Shown here one piece after another: positions 54,865 through 64,000 of a stretch of DNA of 64,000 bases. A program made the translations under genes and the position numbers. The stretch lies in contig JAJEKV010000051.1 in assembly GCA_021234155.1 (NCBI GenBank), positions 2,480,754 through 2,544,753 of the forward strand, in the 5' to 3' direction. Origin of the DNA: Isoetes taiwanensis (Eukaryota; Streptophyta; Lycopodiopsida; Isoetales; Isoetaceae). Below the pieces are notes generated by a model. That model ran no database searches and had not been told where the DNA came from. It saw nothing but the letters and a program-made list of their open reading frames with translations. Each line of letters starts with the position of its first letter. The stretch's first letter is position 1.

Positions 54865-56226
54865 ATGGCTGCCGCCCACCAGGCCTTCTTTTGCCTGGTA
54901 CCTTGATGGAGAGAAATGGGATCCACGAGGTTCCCTTCGACTGCTTTGCAGCCTTTGCTATGCCAACGCATAGATCTCCTTGCCAACATGCGGCGGCATC
55001 CAGGACTACACGGATTCCTTGACTTTTACATGGAGGAAATGCTTCCTCTGTGTATTCCCCTGGGGATCCTCCCCACTTGTATTTGGAGCGGGGAGATAGT
55101 TCGGCAGGATGCTGGCGGGGACACACATGCTTATGATGTCTGAAGGGGAAACTCGATGGGGTAAACACCTACCGGTGGTCGGCATCGGGGCGGCGATATC
55201 ACGGAAGCTACTTTTCGCTCTAGCCATCCTCATGGACCAATACGTTGAGGATGAAACCTTGCCGTGAGAGAAGGGCAAAAGCTGCCGAATCCTCAGGAGG
55301 GATGGCGAGCATATAGGAATGGGCGACTTTGCCCGTTGGAAAAAGCTAGCGGAGGAGCTACCACCGCGCGTGACCAATCTATAGGCTTGTCGGGGTTAGG
55401 CGGCCTTCCGGTTATTTATCACGAGGGGCAGGAATACCTTCTCTTGGATGATATTATGCGGGCGTATCGCGTGGTGGCGGATTTAGGCATAGCGCAAAGA
55501 CCATGTACTTTCACGAGCTTGCGGAGTATTGTATGGATGATTTCATCGACTTCACTTCTACCGAGCTTCCTCGGGAGGTGCACCAGCTCCCGGTTCCGTC
55601 GGGGAGACTCTAGAGCGGCGGAGACTCTACTACGTCGCCATTGACCGTGATGAACGGGAACGAACCGCCTTTGCGCACGGATGCCTTCCGCGGCTATGGG
55701 ACCTCCGTCCCAAACATTAATATGGTGGAAGTTCCCTCCAGGCTCGGATGATGAGGGTGAAGATTTATACCATAACCTGCGCACAAGAAGGAGCAACAGG
55801 GAGCTCAAGGAGGAAGAAGTCCCCATGGACTGGATAAAAAGTGGCGACATCGAGACCCGAAGGGAAAGTCTTTGGGTAACCATCTTACCGTTTCTTTTTG
55901 TCGGCCTTCAAATACGGGACAAGTCCTCTTTCATAGCCGAGATCTGGCGCCCGGTGAAGCTTCATGGTGGGGCCTCAGGTGCCCTCTCTACAGCGGCCGC
56001 CACAAGAAGCTTCCCCTATCGTGCGTTCGTACGTATGTACTCGTCTGACGGGATCTTGCCACGGCGGCCTTGGGTCGGGGACATTGCTTGGATGGGCATG
56101 AAGCTCCTCATGGCAGCCCCATTGGCGTTGCCTATCCACCCGAGGTTGCATGACATTGCGGCTGCCGCCGGTGAGACCACAGGTTTACTCTCTGCTGCGA
56201 CACCGACCGCCTCCACCACCTCCTAG
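54865..56226 (+). pseudogene. Extra ORF upstream of gag in element G (homolog of the H ORF)
   Basis: ATG at 54865 (MAAAHQAFF) and a final stop at 56224-56226, about 454 codons with several frameshifts. The block GQEYLLLDDIMRAYRVVADL (about 55425-55485) followed by DFIDFTSTELPREV (about 55540-55580) aligns with GEEYRFSNDI ... DFIEYSYQEVPREV in element H. Length and position relative to gag agree as well. A C-terminal YRAFVRMYSSDGILPRRPW resembles FKRSVALYSIDFVRSHLRDP of H. The function is unknown. Confidence 0.65.
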
Positions 56227-56619
56227 GGCTAAGGATGGGGAGGCGGGGCCTAGTTCCTAGTATAATTTTGCTATGAAAAATGTATATATATGAAAACATA
56301 TATATATATATATATGTTTTGCTAGTTTTTTTTCCTATATATATCTATATATGTGTGTTCTGGGATTTTCGGTTGGCAATTGAATGGACCATATTGACAA
56401 ATGGTGTACCTTATTTACTTATTAAATACAAAGTTCTCTTGAGGAGTATTATTGAATTGTGTGTTTTTCTTTATGACATCCTCTTCAAAAGTATTAAAAC
56501 TTTAGAATATAATGGAATTACAAAATGTTCTCTATTTATTCCAACTATGTTGCAGAGGAAAACATTTGGGAATATGAGGAAAGAATCACTTGGATATGGT
56601 TAGGAGGGGCGATCGGGCC
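56227..56619 (+). other. AT-rich spacer of element G
   Basis: Contains a (TA)n run near 56285-56315 and strongly AT-rich text. No gene is seen. Confidence 0.6.
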
Positions 56620-56843
56620 ATGAGACCAGGACTATGGCCAGAGATATGGTGAATATCCAGAGTGGGAGGAAGGCTATGAAACCGAACCACCGCCACCAGG
56701 GGAACTCTACGACCCTGACAAAGGGCTAGAGATAGTTAACATCCTCAGGGATCGAGCTTTCGAGGATCTGAAGATGACCCTGTGTCGTACCTGGGACTAT
56801 TGGAATATGACCAGGCACGAAGCCTTCGAGGACGCCAACGACC

Positions 56844-57186
56844 TGTCGAGATATATGATATCGAGATCACCATCTTATTTGCTTGGCAAAGCGACAGCGA
56901 CATTCGGCATGAGAGGTCGCGACTATGTCTTGAATCAAGCACTTCATCAGCACCTACACCAGCCCACCCACTTGCCTTAATTAGGTACGGCACCGACTTG
57001 CCTTAATTAGTTACGGCATAATTATGTGTGGTTGGTAACGGGAGCAGTTATTATCTACTGCCCCTTTTTATATCTTGTATTCATACTTACGTTTAACACA
57101 ATTCCTTTTTGCTTTGTTTTGGGAGCTTGCGCTCTCGGATATCGGTGTGCATCCCCTTCTCTCCCTTTCTTGGTGCAACCTTGACA
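56844..57186 (+). repeat. 5' LTR of copia B
   Basis: Starts TGTCGAGATATATG and ends CAACCTTGACA. Differences from the 3' LTR cluster at about 56878-56945. Confidence 0.95.
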
Positions 57187-57198
57187 TGGTATCAGAGC
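57187..57198 (+). promoter_or_regulatory. Primer-binding site of copia B (tRNA-Met)
   Basis: TGGTATCAGAGC directly after the LTR. Confidence 0.95.
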
Positions 57199-57237
57199 AC
57201 TAGGTGTCTTTGAGATTGATTCAAGATCAACACAGCA

Positions 57238-58140
57238 ATGGAGAAGGATGCAAGCTACAACCAGATTACCTTCCCTGGCGGTCGTGTGATTCAAATCTTG
57301 ATGGCACAGGTTTCCAGCAATGGAAGAGAAGAATGACTCTCATTCTTAAAGGCTGAAGGAGTCCGGGGAATTGTTAGTGGCCAAGAACCGGCACCAAGAG
57401 CTTGCGGCGGATGGCAAGAATAAATGTTCTTGATGCTTGGCGGCCCGGGATGACAAGGCTATGGCTACGATTGGGCTTTCTGTTGCTGAATTCTTCTTGA
57501 TGAGGTTCAGAAGGAGAACAGCCATGATTTATGGAATGCTCTCATCCAAGAGCATGAAAAGAAGACCCATACACAAATTGGGCATTTGTATCTTTGAAGT
57601 GGTGAATATCTTGTTGGGAAGAGACCCAGAGTCTTGATAAATTAGCGGTGCACTGCATGAAGAACATCTTTCGGGCAGATTGAAGCCTCGGAGAAAGAGA
57701 ATAAGATCTCTCCTTCATTGCAATTATTCTTCTTTCTTAGGTCCTTACCCAATTCTTTCCATGCTTTGCGCGACAACTCTCATACAAATTGCCGACATGG
57801 ATCTCAATCGTGCAATCACTTCCGTCAAGGAGGAGATCATGATGAGGAAGGATCTTTGGGATTATCAAAGGCGATCACAATGCTTTCTTTGCAGGTCATT
57901 GAGCCTAAATCCTATGCAAAAGGGAATGAGAAAGCTAAGAAAAAAAGAAGAATAACTTGATAGCGACAATGCCTTCAAGGGTCCGACAAACAAAGGCCGC
58001 GACATCAAAGCGGTCCGTGTGACTATTGCAAGAAAGGCAATCATACCGCAGCGAGAATGTAGGAAGAAGATGAAGGATCTTGAGCACAAACCTGAAAGCT
58101 TTGGAGACAAACAAAGCTTCAGCCAATGTGGCCCAAATTG
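57238..58140 (+). pseudogene. Copia B gag (frameshifted) with zinc knuckle
   Basis: The ATG at 57238 starts MEKDASYNQITFP, with QQWKRRMTLILK further on. Middle parts are readable only in alternating frames, for example MDLNRAITSVKEEIMMRKDL near 57798-57857. The zinc knuckle CDYCKKGNHT lies near 58018-58047; its last cysteine is shifted out of frame. Length and layout fit a copia gag of about 300 residues. Confidence 0.82.
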
Positions 58141-58440
58141 TTGAAGAAGTAAAGCGTAGCCAATGTGGTTCCCCCGCAGCCGGATTATGTCTATCTTTGT
58201 AAACAAGTGGCAGCCCTCGCTCTATCAAATTCATCATGGATTACGGTGCTCTGACTCATATTAGTTGGCACAAAGATTGGTTTGAAAGTTTCAGACCTAC
58301 CTCTTCCAATCACATTGTTCAAATTGGCGACAATAGTGAGCATCAAATCTGCGGAATGGGTGACATTCAAGTACCCACAAGTCTTGGTAATTTCACTCTA
58401 AAAGGGGTAATGTATGCTCCTACTTTTGCGTAAAGATCTG
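58141..58440 (+). pseudogene. Copia B aspartic protease
   Basis: The frame from about 58224 contains KFIMDYGALTHISWHKDWFE and IQVPTSLGNFTLKGVMYAPT. The active-site motif is D-Y-G instead of D-S/T-G, as in element A. A one-base change after APT breaks the frame into integrase. Confidence 0.83.
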
Positions 58441-59530
58441 ATTTACGTTGCCGTCTTCTTGATATGGGCACAAGAGTTATCTTTGATAGTGATATTTGCA
58501 TTGTTCTGACAAAGTTACAAGAAAGAGCCTTGCTTTCGTGCTATTAAATCGGGTAATCTCTACCATTTAGGCCAAGAATATGCTGACCAAGTTGTTCTTG
58601 TAGCTCTTTGGTAATGGTACACGTGATCTGTGGCATAAGAGGCTTGGACACATCGGTCTTAAAGCACTCAACCAGCTGCCCCAACTTGTAGAAGGTTTTG
58701 ATCTTCATCAAAGCACCCTACTCTTGCAAGTTGTGAGGCTTGCGCATTGAGCAAAAACAAAGACCACAGATCTTTCACTTTGATTGGATCTCGTGCTCTT
58801 GCTCTTCTTGAACTAGTACACACGGATCTTTGTGGTCCAACTCATGTTCCTTCTCTCGGGTGCTTATTATTTTTCGACATTCATTGATGATTTGGCGAGG
58901 AAAACATGGGTCTATTTCTTGAAGCGGAAATCGATGCATTTGCCCATTTCAAGAATGGAAAGCGCTTGTTGAGAATCAAGTAGCCCATCAGATTAAAAGC
59001 TCGGATCGATAATGGTGGAGAATTTACCGGTCAAGCATTCAATCATTTTTGTCGATCATGGTATTGGCGCCAACTTTAGAGCCTCATACTCCACAACATA
59101 ATGGCGTTCTTTGAGCGGAAGAATCGCAGCATTGTTGACATGGCACGTTGCTTGCTTTCGCTCAATCCTCGGCACCCATTCAATTTTGGGCTGAAGCGGT
59201 AAGGTTCTCGGTTTACCTTCTCAATAGATTGCCCTTTATTCTTTGTGAAAAATCAGACTCGAAGAAGCTTTCAGCGGCATAAAGCCAAATTTGTCTCGCT
59301 TGCGTGTCTTTGGATGTCTTTGCCTTTATGCTTATTCCCCAAAGCAAATCGCAAAGAAACTTGAGCATACCAGCAAGAAAATGATTTTTGTGGGTTTTTC
59401 GACCCGGTGTGCAAGCATGGTTATAGGCTGATTGATCGGATACCAAGAAGCTTTGTGTTAGTCGCGATGTTATTTTTCATGAAGATGTTTGGCATTTCAG
59501 CAAGGTTCAAAAACTCCTAATGTGGAATTT
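58441..59530 (+). pseudogene. Copia B integrase (frameshifted)
   Basis: The N-terminal zinc-binding part includes DLWHKRLGHIGLKALNQLP (about 58625-58680). The core has GAYYFSTFIDDLARKTWVYF and, further on, the NGGEFTGQAF block near 59005-59040. At least six indels split the domain. Compare the minus-strand copy at 2900-3960. Confidence 0.85.
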
Positions 59531-59623
59531 CTTGATATCTACTTGCATGGATAATGAGATGATGCCATAGCTTCCAATCCATCGGACTCGGTTTACGATA
59601 TTCCGGCAGACTGCGGCGGCTTT

Positions 59624-60721
59624 GTGGCAGTTCCAGCACCTGCAGCGGTCCCAGCACCTGTAGTGCTTACAACACCCCTGTTTCCTGATCACGGCGCAGA
59701 TTTTAACACATCCAATCAAGAAGGAGATCTTGACCCATCTGATCCAGGAAGTGATTTTGATAATCCTGATCAAGGAGGAGTTGAAGAAGAACTTGGTCGA
59801 GGTAAAAGGAAACGTTTTCCTCCTCAAAGGTTTGCTTTCTATGCTGAAATTATGCCCAGCATTATGGAGTTTTGTGGTGCTGCTATTATCAGTGAACCCA
59901 CTAGCTATCGTGAAGCTATTTCATGTGTTGCTGCACCTCATTGGCAGCAGGCAATGGACCACGAAATGGATTCTATTGTTCAAAATGGCACTTGGGATTT
60001 GGTTCCTCTTCCTCATGATAGGAAGGTTGTTGGTAACAAATGGGTCTACAAATGCAAGCTCCATCCTGATGGCACCATCAGCAGCTACAAAGCACGCTTG
60101 GTTGCACGGGGGTTTCAACCCGACAATATGGCATTGATTACTTGGAAACATTTTCTCCGGTGGTCAAGATGATGAGCATTAGCATTCTTCTTGCATTTGC
60201 TGCTCATTATAATCTTGAGGTTCATCAAGCGGATGTCAAGGCGGCATTTCTTAATGGCAAACTTGATGAAGAAATATATATGAAGCAACCTCGGGGTTAT
60301 GTCAAAGCTGGTGCTTTGAGCATTTAGTATGCAAATTACGAAGGCACTTTATGGATTAAAGCAAGCATCACGTGCTTGGTACAAGACCATAGATTCTTTC
60401 TTCAAAGACCAAGGATTCCAGCCTATTGAGGCTGATTCTAATGTCTACATCCGTCGTCAAGGCAAGTTCTTACTCATCATTGCTTTGTATGTGGATGATT
60501 CCTTGCTCATAGGCAACAATAATGAGCACATTGCTGAATTCAAGACAAAGCTTGCCGCTAAGTTTCCAATGGTAGACTTGGGTGAAGCTCGCTATTGTTT
60601 GGGTTTGCAAATAGCAAGAGACCAGGAAAAATGGGATTCTTCATATCTCAAAAAGAAGTACATTGAAGAAATGCTTGGCGCTTTGGCATGGCTGATTGCA
60701 ATCCATCTAAAGTTCCTATGA
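59624..60721 (+). pseudogene. Copia B reverse transcriptase (two frameshifts)
   Basis: Pieces: an acidic linker and EAISCVAAPHWQQAMDHEMD, WDLVPLPHDRKVVGNKWVYK (59624-60172), then FSPVVKMMSISILLAFAAHY and HQADVKAAFLNGKLDEEIYM (60142-60327), then YGLKQASRAWYKTIDSFF and the active site YVDD at 60488-60499 (60329-60721). This is the complete copia RT motif series. Only a handful of single-base changes separate it from an open frame. Confidence 0.92.
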
Positions 60722-60778
60722 CTCGGTACTCTTCTCACTAAGAAAGATTGTCCACAATCGATCTTTGAACGTCTTTCT

Positions 60779-61486
60779 ATGGCAAAAGTTCCATTTCGGC
60801 AATTGATTGGCAGCCTCATGTATTGCATGGTTTGCACCAGACCTGATATTGCATTTGCTGTTATAGCTCTAAGCCAATTTTCAGCAGATCCAGGTCATAA
60901 GCATTGGGAAATGGCCAAGCACATTCTCCGCTACTTAAAGGGTACTGCTGATTATGGTCTTACATATCGCAGCAATAGTGATGCTTTCTCATTGCTGACA
61001 TATAGTGATTCCTCACTTAGCGATGTGATAGACAACTCCAGGTCCACATCCGGCATTTGTTTTCTGCTTGCCAATGCTGCCATTGCTTGGATCAGCAAGA
61101 AACAAGGCCATGTATCTCTTTCATCCACTGAAGCAGAGTATGTTGCAGCATCTACAGCAGCTCGTGAGATCATTAGTTTCAAGGACTTTCTTGCCGGCAT
61201 TGGGCAACACACTCCTGGACCAGCAAGGATGCTCATGGATAACAAAGGTGGCATTGATTGGTGCTCCTCTGAAGTTCGGCATCCAAAATCTAAGCATGTT
61301 CCCAAGCATTATCATTTTGTAAGGGACCTTGTGGCTGATAAGCAGGTTCAGATTGAGCATGTTCCTACACGGGACAATACTGCAGATCTCTTGACTAAGC
61401 CTTTGGCTCGTGAGCTCTTTGAGCGACATCGACTTGGTATTGGTCTTGATAGATTCCAGATCTCATCTCCAGGAGGAGGAGGTTGA
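60779..61486 (+). CDS. Copia B RNase H domain, open frame of 235 codons
   Basis: RNase H of the polyprotein, degrading RNA in RNA-DNA hybrids. The frame runs from FRQLIGSLMYCMVCTRPDIA (end of RT/connection) through LLTYSDSSLSDVIDN, KKQGHVSLSSTEAEYVAAST and MLMDNKGGIDWCSSE to VPTRDNTADLLTKPLA and a natural stop. The acidic residues of the RNase H core are in place. It is the C-terminal part of the polyprotein, not an independent gene. The ATG at 60779 is internal. Confidence 0.92.
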   Translation: MAKVPFRQLIGSLMYCMVCTRPDIAFAVIALSQFSADPGHKHWEMAKHILRYLKGTADYGLTYRSNSDAFSLLTYSDSSLSDVIDNSRSTSGICFLLANAAIAWISKKQGHVSLSSTEAEYVAASTAAREIISFKDFLAGIGQHTPGPARMLMDNKGGIDWCSSEVRHPKSKHVPKHYHFVRDLVADKQVQIEHVPTRDNTADLLTKPLARELFERHRLGIGLDRFQISSPGGGG

Positions 61487-61503
61487 GCATGGAGATGGTG
61501 ACC

Positions 61504-61546
61504 TCTCATCAAGGAGGAGTGTCGAGATACTCTCATCAAGGAGGAG
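61504..61546 (+). promoter_or_regulatory. Polypurine tract of copia B, duplicated
   Basis: TCATCAAGGAGGAG followed by TGTCGAGATA occurs twice in tandem with a 26-bp period. The second copy abuts the 3' LTR. Both carry the plus-strand primer sequence, and the first also copies 10 bp of the LTR start. Confidence 0.88.
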
Positions 61547-61887
61547 TGTCGAGATATATGATATCGAGATCACCATCTTGTCTGCTTGGCAAACAGCGGC
61601 GGACTTTCGGCCGCGGAGGTGCGACTATGTGCTGAATCAGCACTTCATCAGCACCTACACCAGCCCACCCACTTGCCTTAATTAGGTACGGCACCGACTT
61701 GCCTTAATTAGTTACGGCATAATTATGTGTGGTTGGTAACGGGAGCAGTTATTATCTACTGCCCCTTTTTATATCTTGTATTCATACTTACGTTTAACAC
61801 AATTCCTTTTTGCTTTGTTTTGGGAGCTTGCGCTCTCGGATATCGGTGTGCATCCCCTTCTCTCCCTTTCTTGGTGCAACCTTGACA
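61547..61887 (+). repeat. 3' LTR of copia B
   Basis: 341 bp, TGTCGAGATATATG to CAACCTTGACA, followed by the target duplication CGACC. Confidence 0.95.
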
Positions 61888-62062
61888 CGACCATCTTTGG
61901 CAACTCTTTTATGCGATGCGAAGGCTCTTTAACCTTCTGATTATCAGCCCAACATGGGAGTACCAAGCAATCATTGTCCAAGCCTGGGCACGCTATAAAC
62001 TCGTCCGAGCTGTACGGGAGAGTACCCGCTACGCGATCCTGTACCCCTTCGCCAACCCCTAG

Positions 62063-62317
62063 GCTTGGTCTCTTCCGTTGTGTTTTCGTTGTTGTGGTTA
62101 CGCTGTGTGCAAGTAGAACTTTAAAAGTTCCCATTGTATCATACCTACTTTTGTCTCAATCCATGTATCAATCAACCCGTTGTTGTACTCAACTTGAATG
62201 AAATACAAATATTGTTTTCTGTTTGTATATACTTTTGTCTCGATTAACTTAAAAGGGAATGTAAATTTAATTTAAATCTGCTTATATTTTCATGAATGAT
62301 CCCTATAGGCGGTGTAA
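62063..62317 (+). other. Spacer of element G between second ORF and gag
   Basis: AT-rich, non-coding. It occupies the same place as the short spacer between the extra ORF and gag in element H. Confidence 0.6.
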
Positions 62318-63485
62318 ATGCGCCGCGGCAGCAAACACCCTCCAACGCCCGGTGAGGCTCACCCCTACGAACAGGAATTGATGTTAATGAAAAGGCAACT
62401 TCGGCGAAGATTCTGAGGGCTTATGTGTTGCATACCAATCCGCGCCACATACTCGGGGAGGACGGACGGAATTACCTCGCGACCATTGAGTCCACACGCA
62501 CAGCGACCATCTCCTCCCGAGCTAGCCACATGCACTGCAGAGAAGGACTCATGCTAAAGCGTCATCGAAGTTCCTCTAAGGATAAGCGCCGCTTCCTCAC
62601 ATTCAACCACTTCGGGTTCTTGGGTCCTCGCTATCGGGACGGTGACCATTCAAGGCGTAAGGATAAGGAATACAGAAAAACCGTTGATGACTATCACTAG
62701 TATATGGAAGAACCAGGAAGTTGGCTCGGTTTGATGGGAAATCCAGGAGGAGGCTTGAATGCGGAATCTTGGTTGGACCGAAATGAAGGAATTCGGGAAG
62801 TCCTATGGAATGGCGGAGAAAGATCTGAGGGGAAGGTCGCCACCACGTAACCTTACCGAGCTGCCCGTATTTGGTGGAAGGGTTACGCCCGAGCTAAACA
62901 CTGGATAGGAGCGGATGCAAGTTCGGGAAGTTTGCTAAGGCTTTTTAAATCGCATTACGTGCCTCGTGGCGCACAAATGCCAGCAGATTGAGACCTTCTA
63001 CGGTTGGAAGCGAAGGGCATGTCCGTGCAGGCCTACACCGGCGAATTCATGCGTTTGAGGTTATGCGTGCGGGGAATGAATGAGAAAAAGAGCGTGAGGG
63101 CTACATTGAAGGGTTGGCCCCATCCATTAAAGCGAATGGTCAAGGCCATCGACCCAAAGTCGATGCTTGAGGCGGAAGCTAAGGCATTAAGCCTTGAGGA
63201 AGACACGCCAAGGAGCGATATCGCGACACGCTCCTTACTCGCAGCCCCACGGCCGTCCACACCTTACAAACCCCGATTCGCCAAGTCAGGGGCCCTCAAA
63301 GACAATTCTTATGGGCCGCCAGAGAAGAAAGTCGCCTTTAGCACGCCCGGATAAGCGAGAACAATGCGGGTAAGGAAGTTCGGGGCCTCTTACACGGTCC
63401 ATCCCTAAGGAGGCGAGAACAGCTCCGCCCGAGATAAGGCATGCTACCGGTGCATGAGGCCTGGACACTTCATGCAAGAATTGTC
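62318..63485 (+). pseudogene. Element G gag with zinc knuckle (frameshifted)
   Basis: ATG at 62318 (MRRGSKHPPTPGEAHPYEQE). A basic Ser/Arg segment, then capsid blocks shared with element H (KSYGMAEKDL, WWKGYARAKHW, and SHYVPRGAQ near 62790-62985). Next is a 116-codon frame (63004-63354) with MSVQAYTGEFMRLRLCVRGM, the usual gypsy capsid end. The zinc knuckle CYRCMRPGHFMQ lies near 63441-63476, and a one-base shift hides its last cysteine. Several indels prevent translation. Confidence 0.83.
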
Positions 63486-63639
63486 CGTCACGTCCACCTT
63501 GACGCTCTCAACTGGCCATGGCCGACTGGATTGGGAAGATTTGGAGTCCAATCTTTGCTGCGGAGGGCCAGGCTCCCGAAAGTACATTCATGGTGCGTCT
63601 CATATTCTTGCCGCTATAGAAACAAAAGTAGCGAAGAAA

Positions 63640-64000
63640 GTCAATATACATTTATTTCTACAATAGGCCAAGTAGGCGGTAAGCCCTTCATAATTTTGAT
63701 GGACACGGGTAATGCGCATAATTTTGCTTCTCCTAGAATGGCCTGTGTAACGCAATTTGGAAGCGTTGAGATCGACCTAAGCCGGTCCACATTAGCTAGC
63801 GGTAAGATCGGACACACTCATGGGCCGTATTAACCTTAAAAATCACGGTTGCCGGGTGCACCGGTTGCCTTGGGTGCGAATTAATGGACATTGGCAAATA
63901 TGATCTTATTGTGGGAATGGAGTTTTTAGCGTCTGCCGGGGCCCACATAGGCGTGAGAAGCGAGAGGTCACCTTCAACGCCGCTAATGGAGCGCGTGTGG
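63640..64000 (+). pseudogene. Element G aspartic protease (runs to window end)
   Basis: VGGKPFIILMDTGNAHNFAS carries the D-T-G active site (aspartate codon near 63700). After a break near 63833, ELMDIGKYDLIVGMEFLASA (about 63878-63937) matches the protease tail of element H. RT and integrase would lie beyond the window. Confidence 0.85.

Larger units (their letters stand above)
56844..61887 (+). mobile_element. Ty1/copia LTR retrotransposon B (nearly complete, recent)
   Basis: LTRs of 343 and 341 bp, identical over most of their length, flanked by CGACC at 56839-56843 and 61888-61892. Order: primer site, gag, protease, integrase, RT, RNase H, polypurine tract. It is a sister of element A. 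RNase H is one open frame, and the other domains are interrupted by single-base shifts. Confidence 0.95.
56620..62062 (+). pseudogene. Second unknown ORF of element G, split by copia B
   Basis: The left part (about 56648-56843) reads WEEGYETEPPPPGELYDPDK, then ILRDRAFEDLKMTLC and HEAFEDAND. The right part (61893-62062) resumes in the same frame with HLWQLFYAMRRLFNLLIISP, then YQAIIVQAWARYKLV and a stop after YPFANP. The two meet exactly when copia B and one CGACC are removed. Together they give about 120 residues, helical and aromatic-rich. I do not recognise the family. A clean frame outside copia B suggests B inserted recently. Confidence 0.6.
51105..64000 (+). mobile_element. Ty3/gypsy element G (continues beyond the window)
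   Basis: Plus-strand order: LTR, primer site, leader with an unknown ORF (53928-54473), extra ORF (54865-56226), AT-rich spacer, second unknown ORF (split by copia B), spacer, gag (62318-about 63480), protease (63640 onward). pol would follow outside. Its gag and protease match those of element H. Frames are broken in many places. Confidence 0.78.

Overview
The window looks like a repeat-rich plant nuclear segment. It holds Ty1/copia elements primed by initiator tRNA-Met (primer-binding site TGGTATCAGAGC), Ty3/gypsy elements of the chromodomain type, a LINE with an RRM-type ORF1 and a zinc-knuckle ORF2, hAT-like and pogo-like DNA transposon remains, and only traces of host genes. The LINE type and the density of nested repeats would suit a large-genome plant such as a fern, lycophyte or gymnosperm. 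That placement is inference; I cannot name the species.

Layout, left to right. 1-16125 is a minisatellite of 19-bp units that forms the ends of foldback (long inverted repeat) elements. A copia element (A, 311-5566, target duplication CAAAC) and a non-coding LTR element (F, 12665-15642, target duplication GAGCC) are inserted in it. 16126-19273 is mostly anonymous, with a 57-bp coding-phase repeat and a small two-exon candidate gene. 19274-36838 is a minus-strand chromovirus (H): 3' LTR, chromodomain, integrase, RNase H, protease tail, part of gag, then an extra upstream ORF of about 470 codons. H has lost its reverse transcriptase and its gag C-terminus/protease core. Its integrase C-terminus is split by an 11.4-kb element with 1.5-1.6-kb LTRs and no coding sequence (I, 21201-32643). 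36853-42240 holds a LINE ORF1 relic and a nearly full LINE, whose reverse transcriptase is split beside the YADD active site by a 490-bp hAT-like MITE. 42314-45462 is a three-LTR composite copia-like element (C, target duplication AGATA) with an intact gag.

45463-48984 is low-copy-looking sequence with a fragment resembling the juxtamembrane part of a BRI1-like receptor kinase. 48985-49770 is a broken pogo/CENP-B-type transposase running into an unusually CpG-rich block, then one arm of the foldback family. From 51105 to the window end is a plus-strand gypsy element (G): 1.6-kb LTR, long leader, a homolog of the H extra ORF, a second unknown ORF, gag and protease. G is interrupted by an almost complete copia element (B, 56844-61887, target duplication CGACC), a sister of A.

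The genes work only as parts of mobile elements. The two most interesting signals are (1) the extra ORF upstream of gag shared by gypsy elements H and G, and (2) the foldback family whose arms end in hairpin-forming minisatellite arrays. Insertions nest inside insertions throughout, and several target sites can be read exactly.
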